Assembly (NCBI GenBank): GCA_013146195.2
Contig: CM028382.1
Coordinates: 6,704,767-6,768,766 of the forward strand
Reading direction: 5' to 3'
DNA: 64,000 bases
From: Codonopsis lanceolata
Taxonomy: Eukaryota > Streptophyta > Magnoliopsida > Asterales > Campanulaceae
Position numbers and translations under genes: made by a program
Part shown: one piece after another, positions 12,546 through 23,358 of the stretch
Layout of the letters: every line of letters starts with the position of its first letter
Position numbering within the stretch: position 1 is the first letter of the stretch
The notes under the pieces: generated by a model
Database searches by the model: none
What the model saw: only the letters and a program-made list of their open reading frames with translations
What the model was told of the DNA's origin: nothing

Positions 12546-13813
12546 GAAGCAAACACGTTTCCTATTGAGTATAGTGTCGTTGGTCCTATAAATGATGCAA
12601 TCATTCCTCTTCAACAACAGATTGTTATAGATTACAGCAATGTGTTTGTAAATCACTCATATTTTTCATCTCGGGATGATTTATTTGATTGGGTGCGTGC
12701 GACCGGAAGGGAGAATGAGCTTGTGATAGTAATTACTAGGTCTGATAGTGGTACGACAAATATAAGACCTTGGTTGACTTTAGGTTGTTAACTTGGTGGG
12801 CAACCTTGTCAAAAAAAAGGGAGATGATTCGAGTAAAGTAACAAAGAATAGCAAGAGAGAACGTTGATCGAAAAAATGTGGGTGTCCATTTCATTTGAAG
12901 GGCATACAATTATGTGAAGGACTATGTGAACTTCAGGTTGAATGTGGGTTGCATAACCATGCCGAGGCCCCTCACATGCTTGGCCGCTCATTTGTTGGTC
13001 GATTATCAGACCCGGAGAAGGCTTATGTTCTTGACATGTCGCATGCCAATTCGAGGCCCAATGACATTTTGCAAGGTTTACACGATAAGTTTCAAAGTAA
13101 TAAGTCTTAAATACGGACTATTTACAATGCTCGTAGCTAGAGATGTTAAAAAGGTCGAAACCGTAGGGTCATTCACAAAAAGCCTTACAATCGTTCTTCT
13201 GAAATACAGATCGGTTATATTTCAACAACTTCGAGGTTTGGTGTCTATTCATGCATTGAGTCTGATATACAATGAGATGACTAATATACCTGAAGATGGT
13301 TATATAGACCCGTTGTTGTGTGGTTGTGTACTTCGAAGAACATGTGGGCTGCCTTGTCATCATGAGATTGATGAGTATATGAGAAATGACTGTCCAATTC
13401 CCCTTGATCAGGTTGATTCATTTTGGAGGAAATTAGATATGTTACCTACTCGTGAGAATGTTGAAGTTTCAGTGAAGCTGGATATGGACAATCGATTCAA
13501 TAGCACGTATGATGAGATTCGTGAATATTATGAGAACGCTCCTGAGTCTGAAAAGTTGTTAATCATTAAAAGAATGATAGAGGTGAAAGAGGAGAGAACG
13601 AACTCCTTGATTGTTCCACAGGATGAAGTGCGTACTCGTGGTCGTCCGAAGCCTACAAAGGTAAAAAGAGATAAATCAACCAAGCGTGATCCGAGTTTGT
13701 TTGAGCATGTGGAGTCGATGATAGATAGTTGTTCCCCTTGTGATCAAGGATTTTTATACGAGGTTGGTCCATCGCAACAACCTCCTCATGTTCACTACAG
13801 TTCCCTAGCTTAA
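12546..13813 (+). pseudogene. MULE (MuDR-type) transposase, internally deleted
   Basis: The N-terminal part reads FSSRDDLFDWVRATGRENE and VIVITRSDSG. Further on come CPFHLKGIQLCEGLCELQVE, GLHNHAEAPHMLGRSFVGRL and a C-terminal SWIM zinc finger CGCVLRRTCGLPCHHEI followed by PIPLDQVDSFWRKL. These are the modules of plant MULE transposases, in order. Damage is clear: LGC is followed by a stop where a Glu is expected (12789-12791), an A-run insertion shifts frame near 12815, another TGA falls near 12866, and stops follow about 13108. At about 13168 the text jumps from KKVETVG straight to SFTKSLTIV...QQLRG, so the DDE catalytic core between them is missing. The SWIM part runs open to 13813. Confidence 0.88.
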
Positions 13814-13872
13814 CGAAAAGATTCTGGTATTAATCTTCTTTTATTTCAAGGATTGTTATACGAGGTTTGCTG

Positions 13873-13912
<40 letters not shown>

Positions 13913-13921
13913 CTTTCAATA

Positions 13922-14669
13922 GGTTGTGCGATCACGTACAAGGGCCGGGAAAGCTAGTGGTAATTACGTTCAACAATTCCCGAAGGAATTTTGGTCTTTC
14001 ATATTAGGCACAACGAATATCATTGGTGACAGTCATTACGGTTTTCGTGCCGTAGCCGGGTTTATGTATAGAAATGAAGAGTCATGGAACAGGGTTCGAG
14101 CAGACTTGTCGATGGAGTTGATGTCAAACAAGGAGTTGTACACACGTGTCTTAATTGAACGTAATCGTGTTACTAAAGTGAACGCGAGTCTCCAATACAA
14201 CGACATTAGTGCTCCCAAGGCATATTGGTTTGATGCAAATGATATGGGTCATTTGGTGGCATCGTATTACAACATTGCTTTCATGGAATTAGATTAAAAA
14301 AAACATTGCTTCACTTACTTACCATTGAGGACAGTACCCCCAAATGATCCACATATTATTTGTATCGGAAGAGTAAACGGTGATCACTTTATTCAGGTTT
14401 GATCACTTTCGATTGCTTTACTTCACTTATTTACAATTGGTTGACATATTATTTGGTTAAAATTATTTATTGACATCATCTTAATTTATTTGTAGGTTTT
14501 TTTACGTGATGGTTACCCTTTAGCAGTTGTGCCATGGGTCTGCGACCAGAATTGCTCGTCGTCTGCTAATGCGTGGAAATTACTTTATATTAATCAACAA
14601 CTTTCATATAGTGAATCTGTAGGCACATCTAGAGTTGTTGGTAATTCTGATAGTATACATTTGGAGTAG
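13922..14669 (+). pseudogene. OTU cysteine-protease-like domain of the MULE protein
   Basis: After a TTTCAATAG acceptor the frame reads NYVQQFPKEFWSFI, then IGDSHYGFRAVAGFMYRNEE, DMGHLVASYYN, and, past a stop, THC-like HCFTYLPLR, ICIGRVNGDHFIQ. A 99-bp intron (14397-14495) joins to VFLRDGYPLAVVPW and the protein ends at 14669. MULE proteins often carry such an OTU domain with DGxCGFR. Here the catalytic Cys position is Tyr (DSHYGFR) and Gly is Ser, while the Asp and the distal His remain. An in-frame TAA at 14295-14297 further breaks it. A (TA)n run at 13878-13911 separates it from the transposase part. Confidence 0.8.
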
Positions 14670-15034
14670 TTCTGATTGTATTAAATTAAAAACATGTATT
14701 TGAACGTGTCATTTTGGTTAATTATCTCTTTTTAATGATGCTTCGGTTATGTGTATTTAAATTATGTATAATATTGAGGTTTTGCAAATGCTTCTTTTAT
14801 GTTGCTATGAAATGTCATATGCTATACAAAGTCTGCAATAAGAAAATAACATTAAAACCAAGACACACGAATTCATGAAAGGTTTATTAAAAATTTCATA
14901 ACCACAAAAAATACTAAAAACTGTTTTACAATTCATAACATTAAAAAAAACATAAACATAGTCCAGATCACTATTGCCTCCTATAAGACGGTCCCGCGTC
15001 ATCAACTGGACCGTTTATAACTGTGTGAACTCTA
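14670..15034. other. spacer between convergent MULE genes
   Basis: AT-rich sequence between the stop of the OTU segment (14669) and the stop of the opposite-strand gene (15035). It presumably holds both 3' UTRs. Nothing else is seen. Confidence 0.5.
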
Positions 15035-18000
15035 TCAAAGCAATGAGCTCAACTCCTCATATGGTATAGATCGGTCACCAGATCTCCAGCGCCGTATTGT
15101 GGGATCAATCATAGTCCTCACAACTCCCAACATCCTGTCATCTGAGTCTGTTGCAACGGCGTCAGTCGTAGTGGTGTTAACATATCTGGATCGTCTACCA
15201 CGGGGCTGGACGACTACATGTGAACGCTCCTGGTACCAATCTAAATAATCAGGATCATAATCCCAAGCACGAAGGGCACGCCTACTAAGACGTTCTTCAT
15301 ATATGAGATGGCTATCTAACGTCAACCAATACCCAGCAAAACCATGCCACAGAGGCAAGGCCTTCGAGTTATCTCGAGGGCCGCAGTTCAGAGCAATGAC
15401 TGTCCTCGGAATCGTTTGCACATGCCCAAACTCTTGAAGGACTCTGTCTGGATGGTATAGCTCGACAATATAGCCCATTTGTATGCATGCTAGATACGTG
15501 GTAATCTGATGACATGCAAACCGGTCCCTAACCTTATTGTCATAAAAAAGCTAGTCAACCTAAAACAATAGACCAACAAAAAGTAAAAACTTTCAATACA
15601 AAACCTAATATTAAAAAGTTTTTGAAATTGATAGAAAAATACGTATACTCACGTCACAGCTTGTCAGTCTATCTAACTGCTCACGTGATGCCAACAAACG
15701 GCCAGCGCGTCGTCCCTGATTTCCTTGTGGGATCCACCTACGTGCAAGTGGGTATCTGGACTTGTAATCAACATTATGTGGAGGCCTCAAATATGGAAAC
15801 CGCAAGTAGATCCACGCCTAAAAGCAATAAAACATACATTTTAAGAGATTAAATTATCAAATAAAACATCTTAACTTTAATAGTAAATACACAACATAAA
15901 AGTAAAAAATAATTATAATTATTACCTCAAGTAATGCCATGGAACCAGCTATCTGCTTCATGTTATACATAGACGCTTGTCCTAGCTGTCTATATGAATA
16001 TGCAAGGGTGGCAGTTTCCCACGCATAAGTATCTAGATTTTGAAGATCCTCAAGTCACTTTAAGTATGTAATAGGTACATGGGTCCCGCTCTTATCAGCA
16101 AATATCGTGCAACCCAAGACCAATAAGAAGTACGCCCTCACAACATAACTCACTCTAAACTCATCCTCAAACGTGACATCATCATTAAACCTTACACGTA
16201 GCCACTCCAATGTCACTGAAGCCCCCCTCTTATTTCCCATGCCCTCAAAAACCTCTTCAAGTGACACTCCCAACATCTCACTCACATATGCGGCATCAAC
16301 ATCCCTAACACAAGTTAATGGATCACCCACAATCGGAAGACTGAGTAGACAAAACATATTGTTGATGTGCGAAAAACACAACTCGAGCAAGAATACTCGG
16401 CCGTATCAAGTAGTAAAGTGTACATAAGTACGAGTTATCGATCCCATAGGGAATGCATGTAATTCTCACTCCGACTAAGTACCAAAATTAGGCTAACTAA
16501 TTATATTTGAGCGAAAAGAAAATGAATTAAAATCTAAAAATTTAAACAATCTAGAAAGCAATTAAATCTACACTACCGCGGAGGTGGTTTGGCAACAACA
16601 AATCAAGATAAAAAAAAGGAGTGCATTATTTCTAGTCTATCCGGTGTTTAATTTAATCCTCTTTCTGATTTTCTTTAACTCAAGTCTTGGTAGTCGGGCG
16701 CACTATAATATTCGCTACGGGCTCTTGCAACGTATATCAAATCTAGCTACAACTCCTAGCTACGGGCTCTCGCTTCTTATAACATAGGAGAAAATAGCCG
16801 CATGTCAAACCAAGCACCCAATGACTATCCACGCACGATCACCTCTCGGTCTCACGTAACGCAAACAATTATTGTGATTTTTGGAATTAATAGGACGGGC
16901 TCTCGCATTTTATCCTATAATTCTAATGATCATGTAATGGTTCGCTACGCCATTAAAAGCATGAAGAACACACAATAATAACCAAACACATGTGTAATAC
17001 TTCGCAAAAAGAAATTCTCTAATTTTTTTCTACAAATCATGTTGGTAGCCGAGACAAATAAAATTGGTTAACTACGGGCTCTCGCATCTTATAGTCAACC
17101 CTAACCTCCTCGACCTCACGAATGGCTAAGGTGGTTCGATCGCGTGTCAAACTGAGTCTCAGAATAGCTATCGGTGTGTGTCACAAAATACCAACTATTA
17201 AATTGATTGGTCCGAAATATAAAGGTAGCTCTCGCGAATCCTAAATATTTCTAAAATCATTTAATTATTGGTCAATTAATTAAAGGCATTAAGTTCACAA
17301 AATAATAACCAACATGAATGTGTACTAAATAAAGAGATAGATTAAATTAAAACACTACAATAGACATAGAAAAATAATTACATTCCATAAATAAATTAAG
17401 CATAAACCAATTCAACATTTACAAATTTAATCAACCTAAGAAAATACAACAATTATCTCAAAAGATAGGTTGAAAGAATTAAACCAAATGAAGAACGAAT
17501 CCCGGGTTGAAATCCCTTGTAAATGCTTCCTTGGCTCTTGATTTCTTGCTCCAAACCTTCAATGATGAACAATTTTTGGAAGAATGTTGGAATTTTGGAA
17601 GAAATGGGGCTGATGCCCCATTTGGGAGCAATGTCCCGAATGGTGATTTGTTTTTTCACAAATGAAGCTGCCTGAAAAATAAAAGGAAGAAGGCCATAAA
17701 GGTTGAGGGCTGCCAGGGGAAAAATAGGCACCACAAAGGAGAAAAGGGGGCAAAATGGGAGAAAAAGGGCTCTTGGGTCACGGTAGGGTAGCGAGTCAAC
17801 CAGGGAGAAGAGCGCGGGTCAGACCATGGGTGAAAAGGGCTGGATGGTGAGATGGAGTGGGTGAAATAGCAGGAAAATGAGTTGGAATGGGCCGCGGGTA
17901 CAGGCGGATCTGGGCTGACCCAAGTGATACACGCGTGTCGCTAGAGCAGTGGATAAGGCGGGCCAGACGACACGTGGCACGCTCCATCAATCGACAACGC

Positions 18001-18970
18001 AGGAGGCACTTCCATAAATTGCTCCGGTACCCCTGATGTTCTGGAGTTAGCGCCGAGGGTCCTTCCCCTCCCAGCTCTCTCAATTTCATCCTCCGTTAGC
18101 GATGTTAGCCTCCGTTAGCCTCTGTCTTGCCTTGGAGTACTCTTGACAGACTTAACGGATGTTGACTGAATGCTTTGTAATTCAACTTCAAAGCCCGGAA
18201 TTGCCTCGAACTTCGTGTTAATCACCATATAAAAGCTTGATTATGCATGGAAACCTACATTAAGCACAAATACACAAATAATAATATTTCCAAAGCATAA
18301 TTAACTCAAAAATAGCACAAAATATAAGAAAATTTCCTGGGAAAGTTCGAGGAAATCTTGGGCTCATCAATCGTCTAAAGTAATGGTCATCTCCCCGAAA
18401 GGCCTATGGAAAGTGTTAGTTTCTGGATGCCATCGTTCCACGAAAGTAGAAACTAACACCTTATTCATATCAGCATAGCATACATGCCTTAGTCGACTAA
18501 GCGCATTGCCCCTGACCATACCCCAAAAGACCCTCGAATCTTTGCCATTAGGAATGACCCAATTAAGCAACTTATGTGTGCGATTGTAGCATTTTAGAAT
18601 ACCATTATTTTCTTTACCAGCCCAAATATATGCAACTACGTGTGACTCATATGAAGTCAGCAACGATGTATCAGGCGGACCACCAAGAAATCCGCGCTCA
18701 ATCTGAGGCTCATAAGTCTGCTGAAACTGTCCCTGCGACTGCTCGAACTGAAATGGCTCCTGATCCTGCTCAAAAGTTTGCTGGAACTGCCCCTGCAACT
18801 ACTCAAACTGAAAATGGTCCTGGTCCTACTGAAAATGCTCATCTTCCTGGCCCTGCCGAAAATACTCATGCTTAAAAGTCTACTGGAGATGCTCTTCTTC
18901 CTGTCCCTGCCCCTGCCCATGCTCATGTTCTTGTTGGCATGCTTGTTCCATTTCTTTCTTAGCGGATGTC
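15035..18970 (-). pseudogene. plant mobile domain (PMD, MAIN/MAIL-like) protein carried by the MULE
   Basis: Read on the minus strand from 18970: a Gln-rich N-terminus (with FQFEQSQGQFQQTYE), ERWHPETNTFHRPFGEMTIT, then LSLPIVGDPLTC, VSEMLGVSLEEVFEG, LDTYAWETATLAYSYRQLGQ, AWIYLRFPYLRPP, and YIVELYHPDRVLQEFGHVQT. These are hallmark segments of the plant mobile domain, shared by MAIN/MAIL silencing factors and by transposon proteins. Coding blocks are 18370-18970, 15926-16362, 15653-15817 and 15035-15532, with canonical introns between the last three. Defects: stops in the Gln-rich part (near 18800-18880), TGA at 16055-16057 where Trp is usual, and a 2.0-kb insertion (16363-18369) after TLDD. 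Removing the insert and one TSD restores the frame. Confidence 0.85.
16363..18369. mobile_element. 2.0-kb LTR-like insertion inside the PMD gene
   Basis: The insert starts TGATGTGCG and ends GGGCTCATCA, so it has TG...CA ends with a TGATG/CATCA inverted terminus. It is flanked by 5-bp near-identical duplications, ATTGT (16358-16362) and ATCGT (18370-18374). The PMD reading frame resumes exactly across it. Inside are several GGGCTCTCGC motifs (about 16718, 16767, 16898, 17079) and no convincing protein. The size and ends fit a solo LTR or a non-autonomous LTR element. Confidence 0.7.
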
Positions 18971-19084
18971 GTCACCTTTTTCCTTGTATAAACGTTTCTA
19001 AACAGTTTTCCTGTAAACACCAAATAAAATAAATCATAATTAGGTTATAGTTCCAATAAAACAAAATCAAAGTTTGAAGAGTGC

Positions 19085-19455
19085 GCCCAGTCTGAGTTTC
19101 GGCCAGTGTGAGATGAACATCTAAGGGAGAGTTCGGCCAAAGTGAGATGAACAACCCATTGTCAGTTCGACCATAGTGAGATGAACAGACCATAGGCTGT
19201 TCGGCCAGGCTGAGATGAACAGACCATATGCTGTTCGACCAGGCTGAGATGAATAGGCAAAAAGCGCATTCAGCCAGGTTGAGATGAACATGCAAAGGAG
19301 CGTTCGGCCAGGCTGAGATGAACGCCTTAGAGTGAGTGCGGCTAGCATGGGATGAACAGATAGGAACGCGTTCGGCCAGTCTAAGATGAATGCCCTAAAA
19401 GTTGTTCCCTTAGTTCTGGACGAACACCACTAATGGTGTTCATCAAACCAGGTTC
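19085..19455 (-). repeat. right subterminal repeat array of the MULE
   Basis: About ten units of roughly 36 bp built on GTTCGGCCAGGCTGAGATGA, with variable spacers. Units are the reverse complement of those at 12258-12485, so the two arrays face each other across the element. Unit variants keep both half motifs (GGCCA and GAGATGAAC). Confidence 0.85.
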
Positions 19456-20010
19456 GAACCGAGCCTTATATTCAAATTTTCAATTTTTTCAATTTTTTTT
19501 AACAAATGCAACCCAAAAATCATGAATGAAAAAAATCATACATTGTTATTGATACTTAAATTTGACCTATAACTAGTATTCAAGTGTAGGAGGAGAATGA
19601 AAATTCATACCTATGCTTGAAGACATTGTAGTATATGTGTTTCAAAATAAAGAGAGAGGAAGATGAGCAATTCCAGCAGAGGAAGAAGAGGAGTGAATTG
19701 AACTCTTGCTGTATGTTGCTTGATCCAGGAACTCTTGCTGTTGTAGTTCGTAGGAAGAGGAAGAAGAGCTCTTCGTCTTTGTTTTGCGTCTCCTGGGAGT
19801 GCACAAGCCGTTGTAAATTAATTGGGAAGGGTGGCAGTTTGGTAAATTGGTTGGTTAGAATGGGTATGTTAGTAATTAATTGGGTTGGTGGGTTATTAAT
19901 TGGTTTTGAATAGAAAAGGGTAAAGTATGTAGTTAGGTGGAGTGTTTACATAAATGTGAGAAATTAATGAGGTGTAGAAATAGGTTTTTGGGGTGTGAAT
20001 ATCCCCACCC
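19456..20010. other. right end of the MULE
   Basis: AT-rich sequence leading to the right inverted terminus (about 19968-20010). Nothing coding is recognised. Confidence 0.5.
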
Positions 20011-20019
20011 TTTCCCAAT
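20011..20019. repeat. right 9-bp target-site duplication of the MULE
   Basis: TTTCCCAAT, identical to 11746-11754. Confidence 0.9.
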
Positions 20020-20849
20020 TCAACACAATCCGACATGCCCAATCCACTTTGACAGCTCTAGCCTAAAATGTACAAGTTTCGGATCCCATGTATTGCACAA
20101 CCACTTAAACATGTAACCCCTTGGAAACAAAAGTGGGGATATTTGCTTTACCACCAAAGCCTGAGTTGTTATTTAGCGGATAGTTAAACCATGTTAATGT
20201 GGAGATTTGGTGTGAAGCATCAATCGTATACCAACACTTGCAGGAGTAAGTATGAAGTATCATATAACTGTCGTAGATCCACGGGGGCTGCATCATTTCG
20301 AATGAGTGATATTTCTATGTGTTTAAGGGTAGTGAAATACTACAACACATATGGGTGTAAACGAATCGAATCGAATCGAATATTTCCATATTCGATTCGT
20401 ATTCGTGAAATTATTCGAGTATTCGTTTAGTATTCGAATATTAAAATTGATTCGTATTCGATTCAAAATTAATATTCGAATTATTCGATTCGATTTGAAT
20501 ATTCGATTTGATTTTTTTTTTGACAAAATCTATTTATCAATCAATGATTCGAGTATTCAAATTTTCAATATGAATAAAACATCAATTATCCATAACAAAA
20601 AGTCAAAAACCCATAACATCCATAACATTAAATATATCCATAACAAAAACCAATAACATCCATAAGATCAAGCATCCATAACTTCCACACTAATTATCAA
20701 ATAGTACATAAATAAATGTCAATTGTCAAATTCATCAAAAAACCACTGAATAAAAATTTGACTAGCATCCGCCATAAAACCATCATGTTCGCAATATGAC
20801 ATGAATCGGCTCATCTTTCTCATAAATAAAAATAAAAATCAATTAGTCA

Positions 20850-21123
20850 TCTTTGTCCTTCCTTCTGCAGATGTTTGAGATTGATTAGATTTAGTCATTT
20901 GTCTACTTCCTTCTGCAGAATAACTGGATTTGATGTTTGGGACATATTCTGGAGATTTCACACCATTTGCCTTAATCGTATTTGCTAAATCAATTAATTC
21001 AGGAGTAGTATCGGTAGGCTTCTTAACCTCCTAGGATGCCATTTCTGCACTCAAATCAGCTCCTCGAAATTCAAGAATCCAAGTATCAAATCCTTGACTG
21101 GACATGTGATGGGCAAATGAAAA
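20850..21123 (-). pseudogene. alpha/beta-hydrolase-like gene fragment (captured)
   Basis: On the minus strand an acceptor (ATTTGCAG) at about 21124 is followed by FSFAHHMSSQGFDTWILEFR and GADLSAE, then an in-frame TAG after EMAS. The motif resembles the conserved ARxMxGQGFDTWILExRGAG segment of a plant alpha/beta-hydrolase family. The rest reads TPELIDLANTIKANGVKSPE without a known motif. It starts at an intron-exon border, so genomic DNA rather than cDNA seems to have been captured. Family assignment is from memory of the motif. Confidence 0.5.
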
Positions 21124-21436
21124 CTGCAAATAGTTCAAAATCATCGAGGAACAAGGATATGAGGGGAAAAAGAACATAAGCAATAAGCTTTGCAACATAA
21201 CAAAAAGTGACTACTGACAGATGGTACTAATATAGTAAGATCAATTCTATCTTAGGGCAAGACATGCACGCACAAACAAGCAATCATAGGTAGAGAAGCA
21301 CAAATGAAAGCTTGGGAAATTCACCTTATGTCCCCTATGAAGGAAAGAAATCAAAAGACTCACTCAACAACTCAAAACAACAAATTTATCTTCACCTGTA
21401 TATTGAATATAGTAAATACTATACCATCAGCCCATG

Positions 21437-23340
21437 TGTAGACACCCCAATTTCGTACCCCCTGGTATCTAACATGACATGCAATATCAAGACCTGTTAA
21501 AACTTAACAACTTTTAAGTTACATGGTTTAAGAATGCAAAAGGAAAAGTAGGACGCGTAAAATAGTGAAATGCATGGGTCAAAGTGTCAAAAATCAAGCT
21601 AACAAAAGATCTAGGTGCCACCACAAAGCATGCCTGGCGCGACGCCCAGACCCTATGGGGTCGGCGCCCAGAGCTCAAACAGTGCACTCCATTTTGACAT
21701 TTTGTACAAGCTCTCGAGCGTGCGGTACAAGCTGATGAAGCACAAAGAAGAAATTTTAAAGACGACGAGATCCCTTCTTCAGCCTATAAATAGAAGGCTT
21801 CGGCTTCAGAATTGAGGGCCGATAAATCACTCACCCATAACGCACAACGTTTATTTTACGTAGTGAGAGCGATCGTGAGATAGAGAGAGCCCCCTCCTCC
21901 TATAAGCCTCGAAGCTCTGCCAAATCTCCTCCAAACTCAATTCCAACCGGTCAAAGTAAACCTTAGCCTTCCAGCTAGGATTCCACCCTATTTCCCCGAT
22001 CCAAAAATCCCAAAAAGAGCAGTTACTTTGCCCGAATCCAGAGGACAAATCCGCTAGAAGCAAACAGTTGCTCTGTCCGATTTCCGCCAACAACAAGCAA
22101 ACAATAGCAAAAACGCAAGCAATTGCTCCACCCATTTTACGGTGCCTGAAAGCAACTTTCGGAAGCAGTTATTCAGCCCGAATCGTAATAACAGCAAAAT
22201 ACTTCCTCTCCCGAAAGGACAGAGCGAGCACACCATACGCTCTTAAAGGTAAGCCTTTAAGAGTTTCTATATAAAAATGTTATTTTCATCCGGCCCAATG
22301 TAAAAAAAATAAGTAGTTCTGCTGCCCGGATTTCTATAGAAAATAGCATTAAAAAGAACCATTATTATAGCCATATTTTTAAATGTATTTGAAATTACTG
22401 TAAGGAGGCAGCTGCAAGTCTGTAAATAATGTAGATACAAATATATCTGCTTTTAATGCTTTATTTCATTTGCTAGATAAATATAATAAAATCATATTTT
22501 AGCCAAAATCCATTTTTGAGACCGAAAGGGCGAGTTGGGTGCCTAACACCTTCCCACCTCGTAACTTAGCCTCGAATCCCTTTTTACAAACTCTGGTTAT
22601 TTTTGGTTTTTTCTGTATTTCTCCTTAAAATAAAGATGACGACTCTGTTATAACATTTTGGATCACAGTGAGGCCCACAATATCCTTTCTTTTTTTGCAC
22701 TTTTTTGTTTTCCCCTAAACAAGGGACGATGGGAATGAAAAGGGTGATACATTTTCTGTATCTTGTTTTCCCCTAAACAAGAGAGGATGAGATACGGGGA
22801 AGCCCAATGCACTCATAGCGATCCAAAATAAGCTTAAGGTCATGGTGAGGCTCGCAACATCTTTTTTTTGCACTTTCTCGTTTTCCCTAAACAAAGGACG
22901 ATGAGAATGAAAAAGGTGATGCATTTTCTGTATCTTGTTTTCCCATAAACAAGGAAGGGTGAGATATGGAGAAATCCAATACACTCATAATGACCTAGGG
23001 CAATTTTCAAAAGTCCACAGTGAGGCAGGACGTGTACTTTTCCGTTTTCCCCTAAATAAGGGAAGGTGAGACTGAAAAGGGTGATGTGTTTTTCGTATCT
23101 TATTTTCCCCTAAAAAAGGGAGGGTGAGATATGAAAAAATCCAAAGCTCTCATAATGGACCAAGGCTCACTCAGTGACCGAGGCGTATTCAACGTGCTTT
23201 TTGACAACACTCTTTCTACACTTTTAATTTTGTCTTCCCCTAAACAAGGGAGGATGGAATGGAATGAGTGATGTCCTTCTGCAACTCGCGTTCCCCTAAA
23301 AAAGGGAGCGCGGGATCCGGGAGATTCCGGGGCACTCACA
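21437..23340 (+). repeat. 5' LTR
   Basis: Contains a TATA box TATAAATAG at 21785-21793, a likely promoter. The 3' third (about 22690-23340) holds about seven copies of a module with TTTTCCCCTAAACAAGGGA and GATGAGA(T). The region at 21625-21680 has about 22 bp (around CCAGACCCTATGGGGTCGG) that the 3' LTR lacks. Confidence 0.93.
21785..21793 (+). promoter_or_regulatory. LTR TATA box
   Basis: TATAAATAG, repeated at the matching place in the 3' LTR (30067-30075). It is the expected pol II start signal for the element. Confidence 0.6.
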
Positions 23341-23341
23341 G

Positions 23342-23358
23342 TGGCGACTCTGATGGGG
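23342..23358 (+). other. primer-binding site candidate
   Basis: TGGCGACTCTGATGGGG lies one base after the 5' LTR end. It begins with the TGG expected to pair with a tRNA CCA end. From memory the sequence resembles the primer site of Ogre/Tat elements; the tRNA was not verified. Confidence 0.55.

Larger units (their letters stand above)
11755..20010 (+). mobile_element. Mutator-like element (MULE), 8.26 kb, with gene cargo
   Basis: A perfect 9-bp direct repeat TTTCCCAAT flanks the element (11746-11754 and 20011-20019); 9-11 bp is the MULE TSD length. The ends are inverted repeats: left GAGTGGGGATATTCACACTC, right (minus strand) GGGTGGGGATATTCACACCC. Similarity extends at least about 43 bp through CCAAAAAC and CTACACC. 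Inside, in order: a left array of a GTTCGGCC-containing repeat, a degraded transposase, an OTU-like segment, a convergent plant-mobile-domain pseudogene split by an LTR-like insertion, and a right array of the same repeat in opposite orientation. Confidence 0.9.
11295..20063. mobile_element. possible hAT-like element interrupted by the MULE
   Basis: About 450 bp left of the MULE is AGTTATCAATGTGGGTTGG. About 50 bp right of the MULE the minus strand reads AGCTGTCAAAGTGGATTGG. Both resemble the plant hAT-type terminus (AGxGCTGTCAAA). Removing the MULE would leave a short AT-rich element of about 0.5 kb with these inverted ends. The match is imperfect and I found no convincing 8-bp TSD, so this is a tentative call. 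Confidence 0.3.
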
